A DNA stretch of 64,000 nucleotides, taken from JARRKU01 sp963675565 (GTDB lineage Bacteria > Desulfobacterota > Desulfobacteria > Desulfobacterales > Desulfosarcinaceae). Position numbers and translations under genes: made by a program. The stretch covers positions 2,666,001 through 2,730,000 of the forward strand of contig CAXXYD010000004.1 in assembly GCA_963675565.2 (NCBI GenBank), in the 5' to 3' direction. Numbering within the stretch: position 1 is the first letter of the stretch; every line of letters begins with the position of its first letter. This document shows positions 1 through 7,949 of the stretch, piece by piece. Under the pieces are notes generated by a model that saw only the letters and a program-made list of their open reading frames with translations, had not been told where the DNA came from and ran no database searches.

Positions 1-239
1 GAAAGCTGGAGGGTGACCAGGCCGCAAAGGATCAACAGCAAGGGCATATCCCGGCGCTTGACACGGAAGCTGCGGCCGGTTATGCGGGCCCAGATGTAAA
101 TGACCAAGGCGCCCAGCGCGAATCGCACGGCCGCGGCGGTAAAGGTCCCGATACCGGTCATGCAGATTTTGATGGCCACGGCATTGGCGCCGAAAATGAG
201 GCATACCAAAACGATCATCAGGGCGGCCGACGGCGTCAT
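1..239 (-). CDS. EamA/DMT-family transporter, N-terminal part
   Basis: The gene runs off the left edge and only about 79 N-terminal codons are present. The translation begins MTPSAALMIVLVCLIFGANA and continues with two hydrophobic helices separated by a short basic loop (RRDMP near residue 64). This is the layout of the first two membrane segments of ten-helix drug/metabolite (EamA) transporters. The start lies 7 bp after the stop of the upstream corrinoid-binding-like gene on the same strand, so the two are probably co-transcribed. The substrate cannot be told. The family call rests on hydrophobic pattern and the conserved N-terminal FGxN-like motif, so it is moderately sure. Confidence 0.6.
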   Translation of the reverse strand, partial: MTPSAALMIVLVCLIFGANAVAIKICMTGIGTFTAAAVRFALGALVIYIWARITGRSFRVKRRDMPLLLILCGLVTLQL

Positions 240-246
240 TTTCTGG

Positions 247-783
247 TTAGCGCGCGGGGCCATTGTCCAATGTCCAGTCCAGCAGGTAATCGATGAAGTA
301 CGCAACATTTTTGGCCACATGATCAACGGCGCAGCGTGTGGCCATATCCGGATCATATTGAAAAACAGGCCCTCCGGCAATCAGGCAGGTGCCCGGCGGA
401 AGGTTGAGTCCCACTTTGGCCAGGTCGTCGTCCGAATCGAGTTGCAGAACGGTGAGTCCAACAAAATCAGGCTTTTCCTGGTTGCAGGCCGCAATGATTT
501 TTTCAGGCTTTTGTAATAAACCCAGGTGGTTGACAGATATTCCCATGATCGCAGCGTACTGCTCGATGAGCGCCAGGCCATATCCCATGCCGTCGTCCAG
601 GGTGGCGCTGATCATGCGGGGGGACTGAGCCCAAATGCCCTGCACCTGGTTTTGCACTTTCCAGTCGGTCAGTTCAAGCACGGTCTGTTCCAGCCGTTGA
701 CGGGTGGGCAGTCCCCGGTCAATCCATCCCCGGCTGATGTGCCGCAGCCGTTTCCTCAGTTCCTGTGTCATTGCATTCGTCAT
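247..783 (-). CDS. cobalamin-binding-domain-like protein with altered His motif
   Basis: 178 residues. The C-terminal two thirds (about residues 55-165) follow the Rossmann-like B12-binding fold: ISATLDDGMGYG, then ISVNHLG, a helix PEKIIAACNQEKPDFVGLTVLQ, and the glycine-rich strand CLIAGGPVF. In true B12-binding domains the first loop is DxHxxG, whose His replaces the lower corrin ligand; here the aligned residues read DGMGYG, so His is Met. The fold is kept but base-off/His-on binding is doubtful. The N-terminus (about 50 residues, helical) is like the cap found before such domains. It precedes the partial DMT transporter in one operon. No Shine-Dalgarno is visible; a start at codon 5 is possible. 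Confidence 0.6.
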   Translation of the reverse strand: MTNAMTQELRKRLRHISRGWIDRGLPTRQRLEQTVLELTDWKVQNQVQGIWAQSPRMISATLDDGMGYGLALIEQYAAIMGISVNHLGLLQKPEKIIAACNQEKPDFVGLTVLQLDSDDDLAKVGLNLPPGTCLIAGGPVFQYDPDMATRCAVDHVAKNVAYFIDYLLDWTLDNGPAR

Positions 784-850
784 GGGACGGCTCGCTTTGG
801 TTGTGTCACATTTTCGGCAAACGCCTGTGGGGACCCAGCAGGTGGCAGGT

Positions 851-911
851 GGGGACGTATATCAGGTTATAAGTTAATTTTTAATTAACTTATAACCTGA
901 TATACGTCCCC
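851..911. repeat. 61-bp palindromic dispersed repeat, copy 1
   Basis: Two perfectly complementary 29-nt arms (851-879 and 883-911) surround a 3-nt loop TTT. The outer end is GGGGACGTATATCAGG and the inner part is AT-rich. A second copy with shortened 24-nt arms is at 36405-36455, where the right arm plus TCCCC is identical to this copy. The rest of the 784-1144 interval holds only the hup promoter. The size and perfect symmetry suggest a REP/MITE-like non-autonomous element rather than a terminator, since no T-tract follows. Confidence 0.85.
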
Positions 912-1045
912 GTCTACCCATATAAGGCGAAAAAAAGCCCTCCGTGAAAGTGCCGGCAGCGAAAATCGAAAGCTCGATGGCATGCCGAACTGCCGGGTTA
1001 TTAGAGGCATTTTGCCTGCCTGTCAAAGATAAAGCACAATTTGGG

Positions 1046-1074
1046 TTGTTAAACGCGTCATCACCCGGTATATT
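1046..1074 (+). promoter_or_regulatory. candidate sigma-70 promoter for hup
   Basis: TTGTTA (1046-1051), 17-bp spacer, TATATT (1069-1074). Predicted transcription start is about 65 nt before the HU start codon. An AAGGAG ribosome site is at 1132-1137. Confidence 0.5.
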
Positions 1075-1144
1075 GCGCTTACCCCATCAACTAATTCCCA
1101 TTCTATCTATTCCATATATCTAATTGGAAAGAAGGAGATGAAAG

Positions 1145-1414
1145 ATGAACAAAACCGATTTGATCAATCAGGTGGCACCCGTAGTGGGTACCCAGAAAAT
1201 GGCCAGAGAGGCGGTGGATTGCGTACTCAATGCCATCGCCGATGCGTTGTCAAAAAGTGAACCGGTTCAAATTTCGGGTTTTGGCAGCTTTAAAGTCAGC
1301 GAGCGAAAAGCACGCACGGGGCGCAATCCCCAGACCGGTGCGCCCATGCAGATTCAGGCCGCCAAAGTCCCCCGCTTTACCCCCGGTAAAGCATTGAAAG
1401 AGGCGGTAAAATAG
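1145..1414 (+). CDS. hup: HU-family DNA-binding protein
   Basis: 89 residues, the full family length. Two N-terminal helices (1-40) are followed by the conserved turn GFGSF (45-49) and the DNA-binding arm with GRNPQTG (59-65), then the closing helix ending GKALKEAVK. HU homodimers bend DNA and compact the nucleoid. The start is set by AAGGAG seven bases upstream. The gene stands alone between its own promoter and a bidirectional terminator shared with the convergent ydbL gene. IHF and HU share this fold; lack of IHF-specific residues and the sequence around the arm favour HU. Confidence 0.93.
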   Translation: MNKTDLINQVAPVVGTQKMAREAVDCVLNAIADALSKSEPVQISGFGSFKVSERKARTGRNPQTGAPMQIQAAKVPRFTPGKALKEAVK

Positions 1415-1432
1415 CCCGCCCCCATTGAATGC

Positions 1433-1471
1433 AAAAAGGCAGGGCACCGGAAAGGGACCCTGCCTTTTTTT
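1433..1471. terminator. bidirectional intrinsic terminator between hup and ydbL
   Basis: AAAAAGGCAGGG (1433-1444) pairs with CCCTGCCTTTTT after a 13-nt loop, followed by a run of T on the plus strand; the A-run at the left end gives the T-run for the minus strand. It lies between two convergent genes (stops at 1414 and 1478). Confidence 0.85.
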
Positions 1472-1477
1472 ACAGCG

Positions 1478-1843
1478 CTACTTTTTCGTCCAGGCACCGC
1501 CCTTGCTCTGTATCATGGTGCCCGCATCGGCTTTCTGCGCGATTTTCAAGGCGCGCCGCTGGCCCACCAGTTCGGCCGTGGTGCCCTGCTTTTTGGCAAT
1601 GGCCCGGTAGATGATGCGTCGATCCTTGTTTTCGGCATCGATGACGGCCTGCTTGTGGGTGGGCCCCTTGAGCACGGTCAGGTATCCCTGGTTGTTTTCG
1701 CCCACCACTCCCCGGGCTTTCAATTCCACGATGTCCCCCAGTCGGGCATGCATGCGCGCTTTGATGTCGTCTCCCCAGGCGCCGGCAATGGTGACCATAC
1801 TCAAAATCAACAGGCTGATTATAATAAGTGTCTTTCGTTTCAT
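1478..1843 (-). CDS. ydbL: YdbL-family periplasmic protein (DUF1318)
   Basis: 121 residues with an N-terminal signal peptide (hydrophobic 5-22, cleavage near GAWG-D). The mature part has the DUF1318 pattern: MHARLGDIVELKARGVVGENNQGYL (quoted partly), then a helix with AVIDAENKDRR and IYRAIAKKQGTT. In E. coli the ydbH-ynbE-ydbL genes act together in lipid movement between the two membranes, with YdbL as a periplasmic partner of YdbH-YnbE. The same three genes occur here in the same order, which makes the assignment firm at family level. The exact role of YdbL is not known from sequence. It is last in the operon, next to the terminator shared with hup. Confidence 0.85.
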   Translation of the reverse strand: MKRKTLIIISLLILSMVTIAGAWGDDIKARMHARLGDIVELKARGVVGENNQGYLTVLKGPTHKQAVIDAENKDRRIIYRAIAKKQGTTAELVGQRRALKIAQKADAGTMIQSKGGAWTKK

Positions 1844-1901
1844 AGGGCTGCTCCTTTAATGCCTTATAGCTCTATACGTTGAACCATGTTTGCTGAGGCG
1901 G

Positions 1902-2105
1902 CTATTTGATGTTTTCCTCGGCCGCATCCAGTTCACCGAAAAAATCATCCAGCGCCTTGTCCACCTTGACGTTGACATCGATGGTGATATGCATGGGCGC
2001 CACCTCGATTTTGTGCACGGTTTCGATCTTGTGCTGGGTTTGGCAGGCCTGGGCCCCAAAGAGCAACAGGGCCGCCAATACCGCGAATCCAATGTGTTTA
2101 CGCAT
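1902..2105 (-). CDS. ynbE: YnbE-like lipoprotein
   Basis: 67 residues. A signal peptide (MRKHIGFAVLAALLLFGAQAC) ends with a lipidation-type Cys at 21, so the product is probably an outer-membrane lipoprotein. The mature chain has the typical YnbE strand pattern with alternating residues (HKIETVHKIEVAP) and a final acidic helix DKALDDFFGELD. In E. coli YnbE stacks by beta-strand addition on the periplasmic bridge YdbH. It lies 11 bp after ydbH and before ydbL. Its lipobox (AQAC) is a little unlike the LAGC consensus, so lipidation is inferred rather than certain. Confidence 0.8.
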   Translation of the reverse strand: MRKHIGFAVLAALLLFGAQACQTQHKIETVHKIEVAPMHITIDVNVKVDKALDDFFGELDAAEENIK

Positions 2106-2116
2106 GAAACGCTCCT

Positions 2117-4840
2117 TTATTTTTGTCGTAATAGATCCTTGTAATGGATGATGTCATTCAAAGGGCTGGTAAAGTTCAAATCGATGCTGATGCCTTTGAA
2201 GTCGGCCTGGCCGCTGCCGCCAACGCGTTTGAACTGCCCCAGGGACTGGTCGTAGGCAAACGGCAGCAAACGGTTGGGCTTTCCGTCGAATTTCAGGGCG
2301 AGCAGCAAATTGTCCCCATCGCTGGAGACATTCAGCTTGGCCCATTGGTAAGTATAGTCTTTCAGCGCCTCAGTGGCAATATCCAACTGGGTGTGCTGGG
2401 GGGTGCCCGCAGGGACACCGGAAAGCAGCACTTCGGTGCCAGAGAGCTGTATCGCGCCGGCCTGGCCCGGGGTAGAATAGAGGAACCCGTTGTCAAAGCT
2501 GAATTTGCCGTCGGCCCAGCGCACGGGAAGGCGACCATTGACCGTTCCTTCGCCGCTGGCCTCTGCGGCACCCAACTGATCGAGCACCATGGCCAGGTTG
2601 AGCCGGTCGCAGAACAGGGTGACATCGTAATCGTCCACCCCCGGTGCAATGCGAACGGTGGATGTATTGATGCGGCCGTTGCACCAATTGACCGCGGCCT
2701 TTTCAATAAAGAGCGTCTGCCCGCGCTCCAGCTGGAAATTGACGTCCAGGGCCCGGGCGGCCAGTTTGCCGAATTGCAGCTGCCCAATCTGAAGGCTTTG
2801 TCTTGGAGCGCTTTTCAATGATATCAGATCATCCATGTGCAGTTCCAGGCGAATGCCATCGAGGCTCAGCTGGCGCGCTTCCTGCCGCAGGCCGGCGTTT
2901 TCCAACAGCAGGTGACCCTTTCCGTAAAGTGCCCCGCCCCGGATGCCCGCCTGGATGCCTGCCGTCAACCGTCCCTTGACCAGTATCCCTGCCGCTGCAG
3001 GAAAAAACCGGCTCAGGTTCGCGCTTTCATCCAGTTCGTAGGCCGGTATGCGCGCCTCGAGCTGCGCATCGTTGTTGTTTGTGCCGCCAGTCATCAAGAC
3101 GATCAGGCCCGGGAAAAGTCTACTGTCATGGCGCAGGTCCATATCCACACCATGGGCACGCTGCTTTACGGTCCCCTTAATGCCGCCCAGTCGGCGGCTG
3201 TTCCATTGGATGCCGCGGATTTCCAGCCTGCCGGTTTGTCCTTTGTCCGGCGGGGGCCATGCCAGGGGCATGTCCAGCGATACGCCGCTGGCCGCCCACT
3301 TCCGGCCCGGGTCTTTGATGACCGCCTGCGCAGTTTTGAGGTTTGCGGTAAAATGCCAGGGTGCTGTACCGGCGATTTGCCGGCCGGATGCATTGATTTC
3401 AAGCTGTGGAAGGTCCAGATTTGCGGCTCCCGTCCAGGACCGGATATCGGAAAGTACGGTCCGGGCGCTGAACGTCGAGGCTTCGCCATCGTCCGGCGAC
3501 GCAAGGGTGATGGTCCCGTTGATGGTCGGTTTCGGTATGCTGACCGCAAGCGCGGGGGATTCGATATGCAGGCTGTCGGCGGCCAACTTGCTTTTTGCCC
3601 CCAGCGTGCCGGTATCCAGCCGACCCTCGATGTTCATTCGGACATTGACAGCACTGATGGCTGCCTGCTCCGTGGCCAGGGACAGTTCCCCGCCGGCGGC
3701 AACACCGGCCGTGACGGAGAGGCGGCCGTCGGCGGCCCGGAGGGCTTCAACCTGGCTGTCGACGGGCATCTCGTTTTTGAGTTCAATTCCCTGCATGACG
3801 GTTTGCGCCGCCAGCAAGGCCCGGATGTCGGCTTTCATGGACCATCCTGTCGGCAATTGACGCCAGACGCCCGATAATTGCGCGATCTCCAGTTTTGCGG
3901 GTTCAGTTACTTCAAAAGAGGTGCAGGACCACTGGATCAGCGCGGGGTCATCCCCCTGGATGGCCACGATAATGGGCGGCCGGCCGGAATTGTCGCCAGG
4001 TGGGTTTTCGATCCGTGTGGAGTGAATCCGGACCCGGGTATCCTGCAGACCGGCTGTCAATGAGAAATTCCGCACCGCCGGCGGATCGATGGAAAACCGG
4101 CACTCTCCCGCCAGGTCGGCCATGCCGTTTATTTGCGCCGATTCGGGGAGCAGCCCGGCTTGATCCAGGGTCTGCAACCTGAATCCGGTGCTGTTGATGA
4201 CCAAACGGGCCAGGTTGTCCGGCTGGGATATGGCGGCATCCAGGGAAACCCGGTTGCCCACAATGGATAGCTGCACCTGGCCGCTGAGACGGCCCTGGTT
4301 CAGATGGCGGGTGTCGATATCGGCATCCAGCATAACGGGCAGGCGGAGGCGGTCCGTGCGGATCGCCACCTCGGCCTGTTCTATGCGTATCCATTGAATG
4401 CCGACGGGAATCAATGTCTTGAGGTCGGGCGGGGAGGTGGCTTTGTCATTTTTTCCGTCACTGGCCGGCAACGACAGTCCCGGTATGGCGATATTCCCGG
4501 CGGCTGCAGAAAGTTCGATGCGGGGGGCGACCAGGGTGATGCCCTGAATACAGCCGCCGAGCAGCGAAGCGGGAGAGTAGTCGATGAGCAGTGCGCCGAT
4601 GGAAAATACGGTTGATCCGCCGCTGCGCAGACGAATGGGCCCCACATCCGCTCCCCAGAGGCCGATGCGGCGGACCTGCACGGTCTCGGGTTCGAGCCCC
4701 AGGGCATGGGCCGCCTGCGGAATCAGGCGCGACTGCATATAGGCGGGAAGCGCAACCAGGACGGCGGCCAGCGCAAAGAGGATCAGCGCGGCCAGTGCGG
4801 CCGTGATCCAGATCGCCATTCGGGTCGGGTGAATTTTCAT
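2117..4840 (-). CDS. ydbH: YdbH-like AsmA-family intermembrane lipid transport protein
   Basis: 907 residues from the chosen Met (MKIHPTRMAIW); the open frame extends 27 codons further upstream, but that stretch is not membrane-like. One N-terminal membrane helix (about 9-30) anchors a very long beta-rich periplasmic domain, as in TamB/YhdP/YdbH proteins that form a hydrophobic groove for phospholipids. The C-terminal part ends with the conserved YdbH region (FDGKPNRLLPFAYDQ; GISIDLNFTSPLNDII). Followed directly by ynbE and ydbL. Function in lipid transport to the outer membrane is inferred from E. coli homologues. The DUF1786 gene ends 86 bp upstream on the same strand and may be co-transcribed. 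Confidence 0.82.
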   Translation of the reverse strand: MKIHPTRMAIWITAALAALILFALAAVLVALPAYMQSRLIPQAAHALGLEPETVQVRRIGLWGADVGPIRLRSGGSTVFSIGALLIDYSPASLLGGCIQGITLVAPRIELSAAAGNIAIPGLSLPASDGKNDKATSPPDLKTLIPVGIQWIRIEQAEVAIRTDRLRLPVMLDADIDTRHLNQGRLSGQVQLSIVGNRVSLDAAISQPDNLARLVINSTGFRLQTLDQAGLLPESAQINGMADLAGECRFSIDPPAVRNFSLTAGLQDTRVRIHSTRIENPPGDNSGRPPIIVAIQGDDPALIQWSCTSFEVTEPAKLEIAQLSGVWRQLPTGWSMKADIRALLAAQTVMQGIELKNEMPVDSQVEALRAADGRLSVTAGVAAGGELSLATEQAAISAVNVRMNIEGRLDTGTLGAKSKLAADSLHIESPALAVSIPKPTINGTITLASPDDGEASTFSARTVLSDIRSWTGAANLDLPQLEINASGRQIAGTAPWHFTANLKTAQAVIKDPGRKWAASGVSLDMPLAWPPPDKGQTGRLEIRGIQWNSRRLGGIKGTVKQRAHGVDMDLRHDSRLFPGLIVLMTGGTNNNDAQLEARIPAYELDESANLSRFFPAAAGILVKGRLTAGIQAGIRGGALYGKGHLLLENAGLRQEARQLSLDGIRLELHMDDLISLKSAPRQSLQIGQLQFGKLAARALDVNFQLERGQTLFIEKAAVNWCNGRINTSTVRIAPGVDDYDVTLFCDRLNLAMVLDQLGAAEASGEGTVNGRLPVRWADGKFSFDNGFLYSTPGQAGAIQLSGTEVLLSGVPAGTPQHTQLDIATEALKDYTYQWAKLNVSSDGDNLLLALKFDGKPNRLLPFAYDQSLGQFKRVGGSGQADFKGISIDLNFTSPLNDIIHYKDLLRQK

Positions 4841-4926
4841 GGCCACCATTTTAGGGTCCGCCGCAGCGTCTGACAAACAAATAATGATGAATTCACAGAA
4901 AGCCCGGATTTGTTGCTGCAATCCCT

Positions 4927-6009
4927 TTAAAAGGAGCCCGGTGCATTCATTCCCTGCGCATGCATCACCGCTTTTAAAAGCCCTGCGCAGCCGGTCATCA
5001 TGTTGTCCCCCCAGGGGGCGCCCCAGGTGATGGGCAATGTGGACGCCGTGAGCAGCCTGCGCTTCGGGCCGGTGGCCACGATGGCTTCGATGCGGTCAAA
5101 GCCCGGCGCCCGGCGCAGGTAAGCCCCGTGGCCGCCCTCGGCCAGGATGCGCCGGTGGTCCAGTTTTCCTTCGGGCAGGTCGTGCAGCAGTTCCTCGAGC
5201 CGTTCTAAAGTGATGTCATGGGTGTGGTATTCGAAACTGCCCATCAGTTCGTCGTTTTCCAGTACGGCGCCCACGGTGTGGGAGGTGGCGATATCCAGCA
5301 CCATGAAGCTCGTTTTGTCGATCAGGGAGGCATCCATGGCCGCTCCGGCAATGGCTGCCATGCCGCTGTCCATGACATAGACCTGCCGGGTGGGCAGGCC
5401 GGCCGCACTGTTGGCTATGGACTTGAGGCGGTTGAATTCGGGCGGCAGGCCCTCCGGTGTATAGAGCAGGGTGTGGGGATAAGGGTGGGCATCCAGCCTG
5501 GATTTAAACAGTTGATGGCGAAATTCGAGATGCGAGACCCCGTTTGGCGCGACCCCGTGGTCCTGGGCACAAACGGCAACGGATTCGAATTCAAACGGCA
5601 GTCCGAAACCGGTGACGATCTGCCTGATCCGCGCCGGGTCGATGTCCTGCAGGACCACCGCCGTATAGTCGGGGTTGCCCTGCATGTTCCGGGCCTGCTG
5701 ATCGGGCACGATCTGAATGCCCATGGCCCTGACCCGGTCCGGGTCGTGGTGGATCGTGGCCGCGGCCGACGCCGACATCACCACACTGGCCTGGCGTGCC
5801 CGGACCTTCAGGGCCTCTGTCACCGGCCCGCCGCCCATCTCGGTGCCTGTGACCAGCAAATTGCCGCCCGTTGCGGCGATGGCGGCGCCGAGGGTGCGCA
5901 CCGGCGACTGAACCACGGCTTTGTAGTGCATGTTTTCTTCCGGCACATGGCACATGATATCCATGGTGCCGGCGCCGATATCGATCATTAGATAATTTCC
6001 CACCTTCAT
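4927..6009 (-). CDS. DUF1786-family ASKHA-like protein
   Basis: 360 residues from ATG at 6009, chosen because GGAG lies 5 nt before it and the longer frame upstream is not protein-like. The N-terminus MIDIGAGTMDIM and the later VMDSGMAAIAGA and VLDIATSHTVGAV resemble phosphate-binding loops of the actin/Hsp70/sugar-kinase fold. Members of this family (PF08735) are often named 'pyruvate formate-lyase activating-like' without biochemical proof. No reaction can be assigned. A good promoter (6082-6110) drives it, divergent from the rubredoxin-adenosyltransferase operon, and ydbH follows. Confidence 0.75.
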   Translation of the reverse strand: MKVGNYLMIDIGAGTMDIMCHVPEENMHYKAVVQSPVRTLGAAIAATGGNLLVTGTEMGGGPVTEALKVRARQASVVMSASAAATIHHDPDRVRAMGIQIVPDQQARNMQGNPDYTAVVLQDIDPARIRQIVTGFGLPFEFESVAVCAQDHGVAPNGVSHLEFRHQLFKSRLDAHPYPHTLLYTPEGLPPEFNRLKSIANSAAGLPTRQVYVMDSGMAAIAGAAMDASLIDKTSFMVLDIATSHTVGAVLENDELMGSFEYHTHDITLERLEELLHDLPEGKLDHRRILAEGGHGAYLRRAPGFDRIEAIVATGPKRRLLTASTLPITWGAPWGDNMMTGCAGLLKAVMHAQGMNAPGSF

Positions 6010-6081
6010 TTTTCTCCGTGTGCGTTGCGGGCCTCGAAAGATGCCGCAATGGCGTCTCCCGTTTCTTGACCATAGGGCCGT

Positions 6082-6110
6082 AGTATAGCAATCCCGGGCT
6101 TTGGGTTCAA
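6082..6110 (-). promoter_or_regulatory. candidate sigma-70 promoter for the DUF1786-ydbH-ynbE-ydbL genes
   Basis: On the minus strand: TTGAAC (6110-6105), 17-bp spacer, TATACT (6087-6082). The start site would be about 65 nt before the DUF1786 ATG. The 6010-6314 interval otherwise holds the divergent promoter listed next and no gene. Confidence 0.6.
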
Positions 6111-6252
6111 GCGGTCTAATAATATCCAGGTACCGTGTTTGTCTGCCCCATGGTTTCTGGCGGTCCGTGGCAAAAAAGGAGGGGGCCGCGCTCTTCCGGT
6201 CATTCGGGCGTCGGGCCAGGTTGGCGTTAAATGTAATTTTGACCGCAGCATC

Positions 6253-6281
6253 TTGCCAATTGGTGCGATTCCGCATATGAA
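6253..6281 (+). promoter_or_regulatory. candidate sigma-70 promoter for rubredoxin-pduO-reductase operon
   Basis: TTGCCA (6253-6258), 17-bp spacer, TATGAA (6276-6281), about 25-30 nt upstream of the AGGAG ribosome site of the small rubredoxin gene. Confidence 0.45.
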
Positions 6282-6314
6282 TGATCATAATCCATGCCAA
6301 CACAGGAGTGACCC

Positions 6315-6467
6315 ATGAGCCAACGATGGCGCTGCATTATATGCGGCTATATTCATGTGGGCGACGAACCGCCGTATGTCTGCCCGATCTGCAATGCGCC
6401 GCGCAAAATGTTCGAGCGCATCGACGATGCCGCCCAAGCGTCCCGACGCCCGGAGGCAGTACCATGA
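6315..6467 (+). CDS. small rubredoxin-like protein
   Basis: 50 residues: two CxxC knuckles, CIICG (7-11) and CPICNAP (23-29), the Fe(SCys)4 signature of rubredoxins and of rubrerythrin tails. Shorter than a free rubredoxin (about 52-54) with a short loop between knuckles, closer to the rubrerythrin-type desulforedoxin tail. AGGAG lies 6 nt upstream of the ATG. Its stop overlaps the start of pduO (ATGA at 6464-6467), indicating translational coupling. Likely a one-electron carrier. The link with cobalamin adenosylation and with the flavin reductase downstream suggests, but does not prove, a role in reducing cob(II)alamin. Confidence 0.82.
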   Translation: MSQRWRCIICGYIHVGDEPPYVCPICNAPRKMFERIDDAAQASRRPEAVP

Positions 6468-7033
6468 AAGTCTATACCGGAACCGGTGACCAGGGCCGGA
6501 CCAGCCTTTTTTCCGGGGAACGGGTGGCCAAAAACGATGTCCGTATCGCGGCATACGGAGCGGTGGATGAACTGAACGCCGCGGTGGGGGCCATGGTGGC
6601 GGCACTGCCTGAGGACCGTGCAGCAGATGTGGTCAACGCCCAGTTGGTGCGCATCCAGTCCGACTTGTTCCATGTGGGCGCATGGCTGGCGACGGTCCCG
6701 GGTTCGCCGGCTGCGGATCAGCTTGCGCCTTTTTCGGAGGCCGCCCCCCAATGGCTCGAGGATAAGATCGATGCCATGGAAGATCACCTGGAACCGCTCA
6801 ATGCCTTTATCCTTCCCGGCGGGCATCCTTCCGCGGCATGGGCCCATGTGGCGCGCACCGTGTGCCGGAGGGCCGAACGCCACGTGGTCGGCCTGGCCGA
6901 AGAGAAGGCGCTGGGCTTTGAGGGTGCGCAGCAGATGCTGGTCTATTTGAACCGTCTGTCGGATTACTTCTTTGTTGCCGCGCGTTACTGCAATCATCTG
7001 GCCGGCTGCAAGGAAACGCTCTGGCACGGGTAG
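6464..7033 (+). CDS. pduO: cob(I)alamin adenosyltransferase, PduO type
   Basis: 189 residues from the ATG that overlaps the rubredoxin stop. The N-terminal GTGDQGRTSLFSG binds ATP phosphates; later conserved pieces are AYGAVDELNAA, NAFILPGG, the arginine helix VCRRAERHVV and LNRLSDYFF. These are the standard motifs of PduO-type ATP:cob(I)alamin adenosyltransferases, trimers that make adenosylcobalamin. The cofactor would be needed by the class II ribonucleotide reductase in this window. The enzyme needs cob(I)alamin, and the neighbours on both sides (rubredoxin, flavin reductase) could supply electrons. Confidence 0.92.
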   Translation: MKVYTGTGDQGRTSLFSGERVAKNDVRIAAYGAVDELNAAVGAMVAALPEDRAADVVNAQLVRIQSDLFHVGAWLATVPGSPAADQLAPFSEAAPQWLEDKIDAMEDHLEPLNAFILPGGHPSAAWAHVARTVCRRAERHVVGLAEEKALGFEGAQQMLVYLNRLSDYFFVAARYCNHLAGCKETLWHG

Positions 7034-7054
7034 CACGGCCGTCAGGGAGTGATT

Positions 7055-7732
7055 ATGGGCACCGGACGCAACCGGCAGCAATGCTATCGTGTTTCCCTTG
7101 ACCACAGGCGTTCGTTGACGTCAGGCACTTTTGAGCTGCACTTTGCCCGGCCCGCGGGGTTTGAATTCAGGCCCGGGCAGAAGATTACCCTTTTCGGGGA
7201 TACTGCTGCGCGGGACTACACCTTGGTCGGCGCCCCCGAAGACAGGACCCTGTCCATATGCGTTCGCCATGTTCCCGGGGGGCGGCTGTCGCCCGCCCTG
7301 GCCCGGGCGGAGGCCGGCGATCGTTTCCAAATCTCGGCGCCGTTCGGTTTTTTTTTGTATCAGTCCGCCGGCCGGCGGGCCGTATTCGCTGCCACCGGCA
7401 CCGGCATCGCCCCCTTTGTGGCGTTTGTCCGCAGCGGCGTGCGCGGCTTCTGCCTGCTGCACGGTGTACGGACCCAGAGGCAGCTATACTACCGTGACAT
7501 ATTGAGTCAATCCGCTGAACAATATTCACCCTGCATTCCCGGGTCAGGGGCCCATGACGGCCGGCCCCCGGACGCCTATTCCGGCCGGGTAACCGGTTTC
7601 CTTGAAAATTGCCTTTCCCGGGGCACTTATGACTTTTATCTTTGCGGTCGCCGTGAAATGGTGCGTGATGCCACCCGGATCATTGACCGGCGATTTCCCG
7701 ATTCCCGGGTTTTTACAGAGACTTTTTTTTAA
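7055..7732 (+). CDS. ferredoxin-NADP reductase-family flavoprotein
   Basis: 225 residues from ATG 7055; a GTG at 7049 is also possible, but AGGGAG (7044-7049) fits the ATG. The N-terminal barrel has RDYTLVGAP, the FAD-binding RxYS/T motif, and the C-terminal half has GTGIAPF (nucleotide binding) and YLCGRREMVRD. There is no 2Fe-2S domain, so the partner must be a separate carrier, plausibly the rubredoxin-like protein two genes upstream. The intergenic distance to pduO is 21 bp, so one operon is likely. Substrate is unknown. Confidence 0.8.
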   Translation: MGTGRNRQQCYRVSLDHRRSLTSGTFELHFARPAGFEFRPGQKITLFGDTAARDYTLVGAPEDRTLSICVRHVPGGRLSPALARAEAGDRFQISAPFGFFLYQSAGRRAVFAATGTGIAPFVAFVRSGVRGFCLLHGVRTQRQLYYRDILSQSAEQYSPCIPGSGAHDGRPPDAYSGRVTGFLENCLSRGTYDFYLCGRREMVRDATRIIDRRFPDSRVFTETFF

Positions 7733-7949
7733 TGAAGACGAAGATAGTCAAGATTCTCCGCAGAGCACACAGAGAAAAAAAGGTAAGGCGGCAATAGCTG
7801 ATCCGCTTATAACGTCTTTGTACGGTTGATAAATCGGGTATATTGGGATATTGCTGAACACTTGTTGGGAGTTCTGCCGTTGTGCCTTTCCAAGGCGCAG
7901 TGGATGTATTTCGTCCACATACAGATGTTCTGGGTTAAAGGAGCCATTC

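Noticed and set aside
4690..4720. tRNA-like T-loop GGGTTCGAGCCCC
   Set aside because: It lies inside ydbH and has no acceptor, D or anticodon arms around it.
7755..7785. ccgcagagcacacagag stretch after the flavin reductase
   Set aside because: This kind of sequence is common in intergenic DNA of many bacteria; only one copy here, so no feature is claimed.
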